A stretch of 64,000 bases of DNA from Klebsiella spallanzanii (lineage in GTDB: Bacteria > Pseudomonadota > Gammaproteobacteria > Enterobacterales > Enterobacteriaceae): NCBI RefSeq assembly GCF_902158555.1, contig NZ_CABGGS010000034.1, positions 283,771 through 347,770 on the forward strand, read 5' to 3'. A model generated the notes under the pieces. That model ran no database searches. It saw only the letters and a list, made by a program, of their open reading frames with translations, and was not told the origin of the DNA. Numbering within the stretch: the stretch's first letter is position 1; each line of letters begins with the position of its first letter. The position numbers and the translations under genes are program-made. Shown here in pieces: positions 33,725 to 42,163 of this stretch.

Positions 33725-34159
33725 CTACGACGCGCTGGCTAACAGCTGATAAAGTTGTTCAGGATCGTGAGAATGCATCAGGGTATGCAGGTTATGTTCA
33801 TCGCTCAGCACGCTGACGATATGCTGGATAAGATGGATGTGCGCATCGCTGCTGGTTGCCGAAAGCCCCAGCACCACCTGCACCGGGTCGTTTTCCGTAT
33901 GACCAAACGCCAGCGGCTCGTGCAGCCGGATTAGGCTGATTTGCGCCTTAATGGCCCCCTGTTCGGGGCGGGCGTGAGGCAGCGCCAGCCCTGGCGCAAT
34001 GACAAAATAGGGGCCAAGCTCACGGTAGCTATCAACCATGGCCTGAACGTATTGCGGGCTACAGGCTCCTGCGCGGCAGAGCGCGTCCCCCGCTGCGCGG
34101 ATTGCCTCCTCCGGGCTGCTGGCCGGGCAATCAACGTTTATCGATTGACTTTCGATCAT
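33725..34159 (-). CDS. PTS IIA component, ascorbate/fructose-type
   Basis: A 144-residue IIA protein. The active-site His lies in APGLALPHARPEQGA (about residue 62), followed by DPVQVVLGLSATSSDAHIHLIQHIVSVLSD. It accepts phosphate from HPr. It overlaps the end of the creatininase-family gene by 29 bases, so its start lies inside that gene; an internal GGAG-like site supports it. Confidence 0.9.
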   Translation of the reverse strand: MIESQSINVDCPASSPEEAIRAAGDALCRAGACSPQYVQAMVDSYRELGPYFVIAPGLALPHARPEQGAIKAQISLIRLHEPLAFGHTENDPVQVVLGLSATSSDAHIHLIQHIVSVLSDEHNLHTLMHSHDPEQLYQLLASAS

Positions 34160-34892
34160 AGGCGGCTCCTTGCGTTAAGTGGTGGCGAATAGAGGCCAGG
34201 GTGGTCTCCAGCGCCTGCTGAACGAAGGCGCGACCTTTCTCTTCGCAGGCCCTGGTGGGATCGCCCAGCACGGCGTAATCAGAAAACTCGGTCCAGCGTA
34301 TTGGCTGATAGCGAAAATTCTGTGGGAAAACGGGATAGTGCGCGCGGGCGTTCGCCATGGTCACAAACTCCGGGGCCAGTGCCAGCATCAGTGAAGTTTC
34401 AACTTCGTCAGCATGCATATAGCCGGGATAAGCCACCGCCGAGGTTTGCCGCTTTTGCACCTCCTGCTCCATACCCGCCCAGCTGTAGCTGAGCAGCGTG
34501 ATATCTTTCTCTTTTAACTGTCGGGACGCCGCTTTAATGGCGTCAAAATTGCCGTAATGCGCGTTGATCACTGCCGTTGTAATAATGCCGTAGCTGGCCA
34601 TGTTCTCCGCCAGCGACACCAGCAGCGACGTCAGTTGTTCATTGCCGATATCAATGGCCCCCGCGTGCCCACGCAGCGACCACACCTGGCTGTAAGAAAT
34701 AACGGGCAGGCTCAGCGCGCACTCACCTAACTGTTCATCAAGCAGTGCGCAAAAGCGCTCGGCCAGCAGGTTGTCGGTATCCAGCGGCAGATGATCGCCG
34801 TGTGGCTCGACCGCACCCAGCGGCAGCAAGGCAATCTGCGCCTTCTGCAGTGCCAGCCGGGCTTCACGTTCATTTAAATGGTGCAGCTTCAT
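34131..34892 (-). CDS. Creatininase-family amidohydrolase-like protein
   Basis: A 253-residue protein. Family motifs are LLPLGAVEPHGDHLPLDTDN (ExHGxHLP), VINAHYGNFDAI (usually NGHGGN, here altered) and GYMHADEVETSLML (usually HAGExETS). They provide the binuclear metal site used by creatininase, MftE and related enzymes to open cyclic amides or cleave small amides. Here it lies in a PTS operon, after a phosphotriesterase-family lactonase, so a ring-opening or deacylating step on a sugar-derived compound is a reasonable inference. The altered NAHYGN may matter. Confidence 0.85.
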   Translation of the reverse strand: MKLHHLNEREARLALQKAQIALLPLGAVEPHGDHLPLDTDNLLAERFCALLDEQLGECALSLPVISYSQVWSLRGHAGAIDIGNEQLTSLLVSLAENMASYGIITTAVINAHYGNFDAIKAASRQLKEKDITLLSYSWAGMEQEVQKRQTSAVAYPGYMHADEVETSLMLALAPEFVTMANARAHYPVFPQNFRYQPIRWTEFSDYAVLGDPTRACEEKGRAFVQQALETTLASIRHHLTQGAAYDRKSIDKR

Positions 34893-34903
34893 TGCACCTC
34901 TCC

Positions 34904-35875
34904 TTAACCAAAAGCGAAGTAACGCGCCGGATTTTCGACAAAGAAATCATGCAGTAACGCTTCGCCGTCAAACCCGGCCTCCCGCGCCTCTTCGACGAAT
35001 CTTGGCCGCCAGTCGCTAAGGATAAACTTCAGTCCCAATCCTCCTTTACCGTAATGCGCGCTCATCGATTTACGGGCAAAATCACCGCCGATTAAGATTT
35101 GTTTTTGGTAACCCCGCTGGCATAACGCCAGAATGGCCTGGGTGCGGATGTGTTCAGCGTGATATTTGATGCGGCTGATGCCGTCAAACGAGAGAAACGC
35201 CCCGGTGTTGGCGATCTGACGGTGCAACCATGGATCGGGATTGCGATCCATATGGGCAAAACATAAACGGGACAAATCAAGCCCCAACTTTTTAAAGATC
35301 TGTGCCTGTTCTAATCCCATCGTCCCCATCTCGGTATGGCTGTGCATCGGCGCTCCAGTACGCTGCTGGGCGCGAACAATAACCTCTATGGTTTTTTGTT
35401 CCAGGGGAGAAATAGTGTTGTAACCCGTGCCACACTTCACGACGCCAGCCCGATACGGAGTACCCTCTATTCCCTCGGTTACCTCGCGGCAAACGTGTTC
35501 AACCAGTTCATCAATCTCCGAATTTTCAATCCATTCGGTAAAAGTTTGCCTCAGGCCCGGACGCTGACTGCTCCACAGAAAACCTTTGTTAAAACCGGCG
35601 GTGGCGATAATGTGCAGTTGCTGCCGCTGGGCCATTTCGGCGACGGTTGCCGCATGGCGGCCGTAATCCGGGGCGGTGGCGTCGTAGATAGCGTTGCCAC
35701 CAGCCAGACGGAAATCACTTAATTCACGCTCGGAAGCCTGCGGGTCGTCCAGCAAAAGGTCATCATCCTGACGCTCCGCCCAATATGGCGGAATACAGTA
35801 GATATGGTCGTGGCTGTAGGTTATGCCCAGCTGATTAGCAGCAATATCGCCGTTTAAGGTACGAATGATCCCCAT
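34904..35875 (-). CDS. Phosphotriesterase-family hydrolase, probable phosphorylated-lactone hydrolase
   Basis: I chose the ATG at 35875 (MGIIRTLNG; GGGGAG upstream), giving 323 residues; a longer in-frame start has no better site. Metal ligands of the PTE/Php family are visible: SHDHIYC (HxH), VVKCGTGYN (bridging Lys), HSHTEMG, FAHMDRNPD and GGDFARK. PTE-like lactonases in Mycoplasma and Listeria, encoded beside UlaA-type PTS genes, are reported to open phosphorylated aldonolactones. The setting here is the same, so the substrate probably is a lactone phosphate made by the PTS. It is the first gene of the operon. Confidence 0.87.
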   Translation of the reverse strand: MGIIRTLNGDIAANQLGITYSHDHIYCIPPYWAERQDDDLLLDDPQASERELSDFRLAGGNAIYDATAPDYGRHAATVAEMAQRQQLHIIATAGFNKGFLWSSQRPGLRQTFTEWIENSEIDELVEHVCREVTEGIEGTPYRAGVVKCGTGYNTISPLEQKTIEVIVRAQQRTGAPMHSHTEMGTMGLEQAQIFKKLGLDLSRLCFAHMDRNPDPWLHRQIANTGAFLSFDGISRIKYHAEHIRTQAILALCQRGYQKQILIGGDFARKSMSAHYGKGGLGLKFILSDWRPRFVEEAREAGFDGEALLHDFFVENPARYFAFG

Positions 35876-35927
35876 GTTTCTTGCTCCCCGGAACGGATAA
35901 GAAGGTGTTTTCAACATAGGTGAACGC

Positions 35928-35945
35928 CACTTGACCAGTCAAGTG
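35928..35945. promoter_or_regulatory. Candidate GntR/UTRA operator before the PTS operon
   Basis: CACTTGACCAGTCAAGTG is a perfect palindrome with 8-base arms around CA, followed by another TCAAG half-site. It lies about 53 bases before the first gene start. HutC-type regulators bind such palindromes; the GntR/UTRA gene is in the same operon. Confidence 0.6.
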
Positions 35946-36214
35946 ATCAAGTTCGCATCAATCATATAAAATTCTTATCTGTGAGGTTGGTCGAAATATA
36001 CTCGTTAAGTGACAGTGTCACAGGAAGGGTTATTACAGTAAAAAACCATTCCTCATGGAGAAACACGCTCACCCCGCAGACGGAAATAAAAATTTAACTA
36101 TATAAAACAATAAGATAATTATCATAAAGGGAAATAAATTCCAGACTAATAATTAATAATATTGATTAAAATGTTTAATTGAATGAATCGATAAAAGGAG
36201 TATTGTTAAAAATA

Positions 36215-36484
36215 ATGATGAGCGGAGATAACCAAATGTTACGTGATTTTTTGATGGTAGAAAAAGAAGATCGCCTGGTCGAACAGCGAATGGCCAGCAG
36301 CGAAAAAGCTAATCCAGCGGACGTCACTGAATGGATTATTGTCAATAAAAATGGCGATAAAAAAGGCCGTGTGACGTTATTCAATCAATTTACCACCCGA
36401 CGCTCATATTGCGTGAATTATCGCATTACCCAGTTCGATAATAGCGGAAACGTGGTCGTAGACCGGCTGGCGGAATCTCTCTAA
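36215..36484 (+). CDS. Small basic/acidic hypothetical protein
   Basis: An 89-residue product from the ATG at 36215 (AAGGAG at 36195-36200, spacing rather long; the in-frame ATG at 36218 is also possible). An acidic, Met-rich start (MSGDNQMLRDFLMVEKEDR) leads to a beta-rich half with VTEWIIVNKNGDKKGRVTLF, YCVNYRITQFDNSGNVVVDR. I recognise no family. It stands alone between the PTS operon and the reductase gene, in an AT-rich intergenic context. Confidence 0.6.
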   Translation: MMSGDNQMLRDFLMVEKEDRLVEQRMASSEKANPADVTEWIIVNKNGDKKGRVTLFNQFTTRRSYCVNYRITQFDNSGNVVVDRLAESL

Positions 36485-36562
36485 GGACCTGGCAATAATT
36501 ATATCGATGGTTTATCAACACAGATAACGACCGGCCCGGCTATCCGGACCGATCGCTCTCCC

Positions 36563-37459
36563 TTAGCCCGGTCCGTCGCTGGCGGCGGCCAGCAGCGGTA
36601 CAATCACGTCGCTCAACGGCGTAGGAATATGGTGAATCCGGCCATATCGCTGAACGACACCGTTGCGAATATCCCATTCAAGCGGCAATCCCGCTTCGCG
36701 ATCTGTGAGTATGGAAGTGCTTAAGTCCGAGGGCGCACGATGAAAACCGGCGATGATCTCCTGCGGTACGCCATCGTCCAGGCTGGCACCAGCGGCGCGA
36801 GCAACCGTCAGACACTCTTGTAGATACGCAAGGGCAAGCACCGTGATATCTTCGCGGGCGAACATCCCTGCCCGTCTTCCTGTCAGCACCATCAAACCCG
36901 CGACCGCATTTTGCAGCAGTTTACGCCACGCGACGGAGTTAAAGTCGGCGCTTATATCCACCTCGCAGCGCGTGTCTCGTAGCGCGTGCCGCACCCGCTC
37001 GGCCCCCGGCACATCAGGCAGCGTCAGGCGCGGTTTCGCCCGCAACCAGACGGACGCTTCAGATTCGCGCTGCGCCGGAAACCAGACAACCGATGGCAGC
37101 ACAACCGCATTCGCGATGTGGTCCGCGAACAGCGCTTTCTGTTCAATACCATTTTGCAGTACGCAAACTACCGTTTTTTCGTGACACAGCGCCCGCAACC
37201 ATGGCGCAATAGCCGCAACTTGCGTCGTTTTGACCGCCACAAAAACGAGATCAAATAATGGCGCGACGATTGATGCCGGATCCGTGACAACCGGCCCCGG
37301 GACAACAATATTTCCGCCATCAAAACGCAGCGACAACTGTGAGTGCGCACGGCGACCGCATACCAGAGGCGTGCGGCCAACTTCGTGCAGCGCGGCGGCG
37401 ATAGTCGTGCCAATTGCGCCAGGACCAATCAGCGCAATGGTGGGTTCCTCAACGGTCAT
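36563..37459 (-). CDS. Ketopantoate-reductase-like oxidoreductase (ApbA/PanE family)
   Basis: A 298-residue protein with an NAD(P) Rossmann motif ALIGPGAIGTTIAAAL near the start, DLVFVAVKTTQV, VLQNGIEQ and the C-terminal catalytic-helix region FNSVAWRKLLQNAV with Lys and Asn as in PanE. It should reduce a 2-keto acid or related carbonyl with NADPH. Known PanE makes pantoate, but this single leftward gene is more likely a paralogue of unknown substrate. No operon partner is visible. Confidence 0.85.
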   Translation of the reverse strand: MTVEEPTIALIGPGAIGTTIAAALHEVGRTPLVCGRRAHSQLSLRFDGGNIVVPGPVVTDPASIVAPLFDLVFVAVKTTQVAAIAPWLRALCHEKTVVCVLQNGIEQKALFADHIANAVVLPSVVWFPAQRESEASVWLRAKPRLTLPDVPGAERVRHALRDTRCEVDISADFNSVAWRKLLQNAVAGLMVLTGRRAGMFAREDITVLALAYLQECLTVARAAGASLDDGVPQEIIAGFHRAPSDLSTSILTDREAGLPLEWDIRNGVVQRYGRIHHIPTPLSDVIVPLLAAASDGPG

Positions 37460-37595
37460 CTGTGCCTCCCGGCCTCTGAGATTTCACGGGTATTAACATA
37501 AACGCGACGGTGTTCGCATTACCATTTTATTCGTATGGGTAATCTGAATGTGTGTGTCACCGTACACACTTTTTCTCCATCAACAAGGAAGGTAC

Positions 37596-37820
37596 ATGTT
37601 TCCAGAATACAGAGAGTTGATTTCTCGATTGAAAACCACGCACCCGCGCTTTCAGTCGCTATTCGAAAAACATAACGCACTCGATCACGACATTTCCCGC
37701 ATAGAAGGAGTCGATGGCAAAGGATACAGTCTCGAGCTAGTACATATGAAGAAAGAAAAACTTCTGTTGAAGGATGAAATGCTCAAAATCCTCCAACATG
37801 AAAACCTTAACCAGGCCTGA
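37596..37820 (+). CDS. ydcH: YdcH, small DUF465 protein
   Basis: A 74-residue protein starting at ATG 37596 after AAGGAAGG. The sequence is MFPEYRELISRLKTTHPRF then SLFEKHNALDHDISRIEG and a Lys-rich helix KKEKLLLKDEMLKILQ. This matches the helical-hairpin DUF465 family of E. coli YdcH, of unknown function. A strong hairpin follows directly. An upstream ATG at 37548 is rejected because it lacks a ribosome site. Confidence 0.85.
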   Translation: MFPEYRELISRLKTTHPRFQSLFEKHNALDHDISRIEGVDGKGYSLELVHMKKEKLLLKDEMLKILQHENLNQA

Positions 37821-37830
37821 CGCGTTGTTA

Positions 37831-37856
37831 AAGGCCGCCATCTGGCGGCCTTTCTG
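37831..37856. terminator. Terminator between ydcH and the convergent hydrolase
   Basis: AAGGCCGCCA-TCT-GGCGGCC followed by TTTCTGATTT forms a GC-rich stem with a T tract. It serves ydcH, and the stem can also act for the leftward hydrolase ending at 37866. Confidence 0.85.
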
Positions 37857-37865
37857 ATTTCTCAG

Positions 37866-38702
37866 TTACGATCGAATAAACGCCAGCAAATCGGCATTAA
37901 TCACCTCGGCATGTGAGGTGTGCATGCCGTGCGGATAGCCGGGGTAAATTTTTAGCTGACTATTCGGCAGTAGCTTATCTTGTAAAATTGCAGCGTTTTG
38001 GTAAGGAACAACCTGGTCGTCATCGCCCTGCATCACCAGCACCGGTAGCGTGATCGCTTTTAAATCCTCGGTCTGGTCGGTTTCAGAAAAAGCCTTGATG
38101 CCATCATAGTGCGCCTTTGCGCTGCCGGTCATGCCCTGCCGCCACCAGTTCTGAATGGTGCCCTGCGACACTTCCGCGCCATCACGGTTAAAACCATAAA
38201 ACGGGCCAGACGCCACGTCGAGATAGAACTGTGAGCGATTGGCCGCCAGCGCCTTGCGGAAACCATCGAAGACTTCAATCGGCGTACCGCCGGGATTGCT
38301 TTCCGTTTTGACCATCAGCGGCGGAACGGCGCTGATAAGCACTGCTTTGGCAACCCGCCCCTGCGGCTGACCGTACTGTGCAACGTAGCGCGCGACCTGA
38401 CCGCCACCGGTGGAATGCCCAATATGCACAGCGTTATGCAGATCCAGATGTTCCGCCACCGCCGAAGCATCTGCGGCATAATGATCCATATCGTGGCCTT
38501 CACTCACCTGGTCTGAACGACCGTGACCACGTCGGTCAATCGCAATCACCCGGAAGCCTTCAGCCAGGAAAAACAGCATCTGATTATCCCAATCATCGGC
38601 GCTTAAAGGCCAGCCGTGATGAAAAACAACAGGCTGCGCCTCTTTCGGACCCCAGTCTTTAAAGAAGATATTGACGCCGTCTTTGGTTGTCACAAATGCC
38701 AT
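37866..38702 (-). CDS. Alpha/beta hydrolase (non-haem chloroperoxidase/esterase-like)
   Basis: A 278-residue alpha/beta hydrolase. HHGWPLSADDWDNQM holds the oxyanion loop; the nucleophile Ser lies in IGHSTGGGQVARYVA (about residue 98); the acid is in MQGDDDQVVPYQNA, and the base His in YPGYPHGMHTSH. This matches the arylesterase/cofactor-free haloperoxidase group. It is transcribed alone; a clear leftward RBS is not obvious. Substrate unknown. The family call is secure and the peroxidase label is not. Confidence 0.87.
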   Translation of the reverse strand: MAFVTTKDGVNIFFKDWGPKEAQPVVFHHGWPLSADDWDNQMLFFLAEGFRVIAIDRRGHGRSDQVSEGHDMDHYAADASAVAEHLDLHNAVHIGHSTGGGQVARYVAQYGQPQGRVAKAVLISAVPPLMVKTESNPGGTPIEVFDGFRKALAANRSQFYLDVASGPFYGFNRDGAEVSQGTIQNWWRQGMTGSAKAHYDGIKAFSETDQTEDLKAITLPVLVMQGDDDQVVPYQNAAILQDKLLPNSQLKIYPGYPHGMHTSHAEVINADLLAFIRS

Positions 38703-39134
38703 GTTACAAACTCCTCTATTGAGAAAACAAGGCTGCGGGCCTGATGCCTGCAGTTAGTCGGGTGTAAAGGCTGGATGCTCTGTCTGATAACGATCGTGTC
38801 TCGTTAGGGTTGAAAATGACTCTGGCTGAAGAAGTGTAGATGATTTTTGGCAATGCAGGTTTTGCCCCTGAACGAAGAAATGCCGTTATGGTGTGATAAT
38901 GAATCCATTTTCCATAAGAATCAGCTCAACAAAAAATATCATCACAGCTGCAAAACATATTATCAGCTCAGCCAACATCGCTAACAGACACGCCAATCCT
39001 GGATATATCTACCGACATAAACAGAGAATTCTTTACCCAATTTTTGTTTTTTTTTGGTTTTGCCAACAAGTTTATGGCTACTATCACACCGTCAAAATAC
39101 AGGAGTATTACAGTTGTATTCAGTGAGGTGACGT
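38703..39134. other. Non-coding interval before the DeoR/PfkB fusion gene
   Basis: This 432-base stretch holds the divergent promoter regions of the alpha/beta hydrolase (leftward) and the fusion gene (rightward). The right half is AT-rich (an ATTTTTGTTTTTTTTTGG run at about 39039). An ORF at 38893-39126 has no convincing ribosome site. I see no RNA gene or repeat. Confidence 0.5.
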
Positions 39135-40355
39135 ATGAAAACACAACGCCATCATATAATAATGAAATTGATCAGTGCCGATGGTTTTGTTCGTGTTACA
39201 GCACTTGCAGATTATTTGCAGGTAACAAAAGAAACCATTAGATCCGATCTTAACGAGCTTTGCAAAAAAGGTTTACTTAATCGCTGTCATGGTGGCGCCT
39301 GGATAGATATAAATTCACTTGATTGCGTCACCAGAAATGAAATTATTCACGTTCTTGAATCAGGGGATTCATACGGCGTGGTAAAAAGAGGCTCTCCTGT
39401 TATGAAAAACAACGTATGTGTTCTCGGTTCATTTAATGTTGATATCATCAGCTATTTGCCAAGACTGCCCAATGCTGGAGAATCGCTACTTTCCGATAAA
39501 TTAATGTTTTCTCCCGGAGGAAAAGGTTGTAATCAGGCGCTGGCATCCAGCTACGCTGATGCTAACGTAAGTTTCATTACTAAAATTGGCTCAGACCATT
39601 TCAGTGAATATGCCAGTTCATTTATTAATGCTTCATCAATAAAAAATCCGATTGTTTATAAATCCTCCGAAGTACAAACAGGCACAGCGACAATTTATGT
39701 CGATGAAACAACTGGGGAAAATATGATAGCTATATTTCTCGGCGCTAATATGACCATCAGCCACGATGAGGTTTTACTGCAAAAAGACGCTATTGTTCAC
39801 GCAAACATTATTCTTCTACAGCTGGAAACCAATGTTGATGCACTACAACAGATAATTAACATCGCCCAAGATAACGAGGTTCCGGTGATTATTAACCCCG
39901 CGCCTTACAGCGCATCTATTCATCAATTTCTTGATGGCCTTGATTATCTCACACCAAATGAAACTGAGGCCGGATTGCTGACAGATACTCAGGTCATCGA
40001 TGCCGACTCAGCGATGGCCGCAGCACAGGCAATTCACCGCATGGGGGTTAAAAACGTCGTGATTACCTTAGGTAAGAAAGGTTCCGTTGCTTTTGACGGC
40101 AGGAGGTTCATTTTCTCTCCCGCATTCCCAGCGGTTGTGAGGAACACCGCTGGTGCCGGTGATGCGTTCAACGGTGCTCTGGCATCTGAACTTGCCAGGG
40201 GGCGTTCTCTGGAAAACGCGCTGATCTACGCATCCGCCTTTGCATCACTGGCTGTCGAAACCCCAAATGCTTCGGACATGCCGGATAACCAGGCCGTTCT
40301 GCATCGAATTAATACAACTCAGTATCGCCAGTCAATTTCGGAAATGAAAAAATAA
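39135..40355 (+). CDS. Fusion of DeoR-type HTH and PfkB/ribokinase domain
   Basis: A 406-residue protein. The N-terminal winged helix (about 1-60: IIMKLISADGFVRVTALADYLQVTKETIRSDL, CKKGLLNRCHGGAW) is DeoR-type, and a short linker leads to a full ribokinase fold (about 90-400). The kinase has GSFNVDIISYLPRLPNAGES, FSPGGKGCNQALASSYA, an NPAPYSA segment, TPNETEAGLL, VVITLGKKGSVAF and the catalytic RNTAGAGDAFNGAL. Such fusions can sense their substrate directly and act as both kinase and repressor. It begins the operon with a GAGGTG site seven bases before the ATG. The next gene follows 10 bases on. Confidence 0.9.
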   Translation: MKTQRHHIIMKLISADGFVRVTALADYLQVTKETIRSDLNELCKKGLLNRCHGGAWIDINSLDCVTRNEIIHVLESGDSYGVVKRGSPVMKNNVCVLGSFNVDIISYLPRLPNAGESLLSDKLMFSPGGKGCNQALASSYADANVSFITKIGSDHFSEYASSFINASSIKNPIVYKSSEVQTGTATIYVDETTGENMIAIFLGANMTISHDEVLLQKDAIVHANIILLQLETNVDALQQIINIAQDNEVPVIINPAPYSASIHQFLDGLDYLTPNETEAGLLTDTQVIDADSAMAAAQAIHRMGVKNVVITLGKKGSVAFDGRRFIFSPAFPAVVRNTAGAGDAFNGALASELARGRSLENALIYASAFASLAVETPNASDMPDNQAVLHRINTTQYRQSISEMKK

Positions 40356-40365
40356 GGAATCTATT

Positions 40366-41127
40366 ATGAGCTCCATTAACCAACCACTAAATATTCTTTT
40401 TATTGGCGAGTCATGGCATATCCACATGATCCATTCAAAAGGATACGACAGCTTTACCTCAAGTAAGTATGAAGAAGGTGCTACATTCCTGCTGGACTGT
40501 TTACGTAGTGCTGATGTTTCCGTTACTTACATGCCTGCTCATCAGGTGCAAATTTCATTCCCCCAAAGCCAGGCAGAACTCGATAAATATGATGTTATCG
40601 TCATTAGTGATATTGGAAGCAATACTTTTCTTTTGCAAAACGATACGTTTTATCAATCCAAAATTAAACCAGATGCGTTGAACATGATAAAAGAATATGT
40701 TAGCAACGGCGGTGGTTTACTCATGATTGGCGGATACCTTTCATTTATGGGCATTGAAGCCAAAGCCAATTATAAAAATACCGTACTGGCTGATGTCCTA
40801 CCGGTTATTATGCAGGATGGCGATGACCGTATAGAAAAACCGTCAGGAGTCTATGCTTGCCCTGTCGAATCAGAACATGAAACAGTTTGCAATTTTACCG
40901 ACTGGCCACTTTTCCTTGGTTATAACAAAGTAACAGCGAAAGAACATTCAGCGGTTGCGCTAACAATCGATAAGGATCCTCTTCTTGTATATGGCGATTT
41001 TGGCAAAGGCAAGACGGCCTGTTTTATGAGCGATTGTTCTCCACACTGGGGTAGCCATGAGTTTATGAACTGGAAATATTACACAAGAATGTGGGTAAAC
41101 ATTCTGCGTTATATCGCCAGAGGTTAA
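40366..41127 (+). CDS. Glutamine-amidotransferase-like protein (GATase1-like)
   Basis: A 253-residue cytoplasmic protein with a flavodoxin-like start (LNILFIGESWHIHMIHSKGYDSF), VIVISDIGSNTFLL, VSNGGGLLMIGGYLSFMGIE and a C-terminal FGKGKTACFMSDCSPHWG, matching the GATase1-like/ThuA-related group. I see no canonical nucleophile-elbow Cys in the expected place. It lies in the operon between the kinase fusion and a transporter, suggesting sugar or nucleoside metabolism. The function is unknown. Confidence 0.75.
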   Translation: MSSINQPLNILFIGESWHIHMIHSKGYDSFTSSKYEEGATFLLDCLRSADVSVTYMPAHQVQISFPQSQAELDKYDVIVISDIGSNTFLLQNDTFYQSKIKPDALNMIKEYVSNGGGLLMIGGYLSFMGIEAKANYKNTVLADVLPVIMQDGDDRIEKPSGVYACPVESEHETVCNFTDWPLFLGYNKVTAKEHSAVALTIDKDPLLVYGDFGKGKTACFMSDCSPHWGSHEFMNWKYYTRMWVNILRYIARG

Positions 41128-41194
41128 ATACACCGGGTTCGAAGAAATGCTCTTCGAACCACTTCCCTGAGCTATCAATATACAGGATGGACGT

Positions 41195-42163
41195 ATGAAT
41201 AAACATAAATACTCAGTTCCATTGCTGATGCTGGCAACAATTCTGGCCGGAACCCTGTCGCCCATGCAATCAGCAGTAAATGGTGAACTAGGCCACTGGC
41301 TTAAGGATGGAAATGCCTGCGCGGTTATTTCCTTTGCCAGCGGTCTGGTGGTGATGTTTTTTATTATCATGGCCAAAAAAGAGACCCGACAGCAGTTTGC
41401 CTCAATCCCTTCGCTGATAAAACAACGGAAAATCCCGCTGTGGAACTGGTTTGCTGGCCTCTGTGGCGCCATGGTGGTATTTTCTGAAGGAGCATCCGCT
41501 AGCGCATTGGGCGTGGCGACCTTCCAGACCGCATTGATTTCCGCTCTTATTCTTTCCGGGCTGCTGTGCGACCGCTTTGGTATTGGCGTTAGCGAGAAAA
41601 AATATTTCACCTCGTACCGAGTGATTGGCGCTATTTTCGCGGTGGTCGCTACGGTATTTGTTGTATCCCCTCAATGGCGATCGACATCATTCATCCTTCT
41701 GGCCATTCTTCCCTTTATGGCGGGGCTGCTGGCTGGCTGGCAGCCTGCTGGGAATGCAAAAGTTGCGGAAGCCACTGGTTCAATGCTGGTTTCTATTACC
41801 TGGAATTTTATCGTCGGCTTCACCGTTCTGGGCATTGCGCTCCTCATTCGTATCGCTCTGGGGCACGTCAGCTTCCAGTTACCCGATGCCTGGTGGATGT
41901 ATCTCGGCGGTCCATTGGGGCTGATGTCCATAGGACTGATGGCGATTCTGGTACGCGGGCTGGGTTTATTGATGTTAGGCGTGGCCTCCACGGCCGGACA
42001 ACTACTGGGCTCAGTGCTGATCGATGTGCTTATTCCGGCGCTGGGCAACACCGTCTATTTTGTCACTCTCGTTGGTACGGTTTTTGCCCTTATCGGAGCA
42101 ATTGTCACCACTATCCCCGATTTTAAGAGCGCACGACTGGCTAAAGCGGAGGCGCAATCATGA
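41195..42163 (+). CDS. DMT-superfamily transporter (YdcZ/DUF606 type)
   Basis: A 322-residue protein with about ten membrane helices in two similar halves. The first begins LLMLATILAGTLSPMQSAVNGELGHWL, and the second, around residue 165, has LAILPFMAGLLAGWQPAGNAKVAEATGSM, with LLGSVLIDVL near the end. This is the doubled YdcZ arrangement of small metabolite transporters. It overlaps the phosphotriesterase-family gene by four bases, so it likely moves that enzyme's substrate or product. Confidence 0.85.
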   Translation: MNKHKYSVPLLMLATILAGTLSPMQSAVNGELGHWLKDGNACAVISFASGLVVMFFIIMAKKETRQQFASIPSLIKQRKIPLWNWFAGLCGAMVVFSEGASASALGVATFQTALISALILSGLLCDRFGIGVSEKKYFTSYRVIGAIFAVVATVFVVSPQWRSTSFILLAILPFMAGLLAGWQPAGNAKVAEATGSMLVSITWNFIVGFTVLGIALLIRIALGHVSFQLPDAWWMYLGGPLGLMSIGLMAILVRGLGLLMLGVASTAGQLLGSVLIDVLIPALGNTVYFVTLVGTVFALIGAIVTTIPDFKSARLAKAEAQS

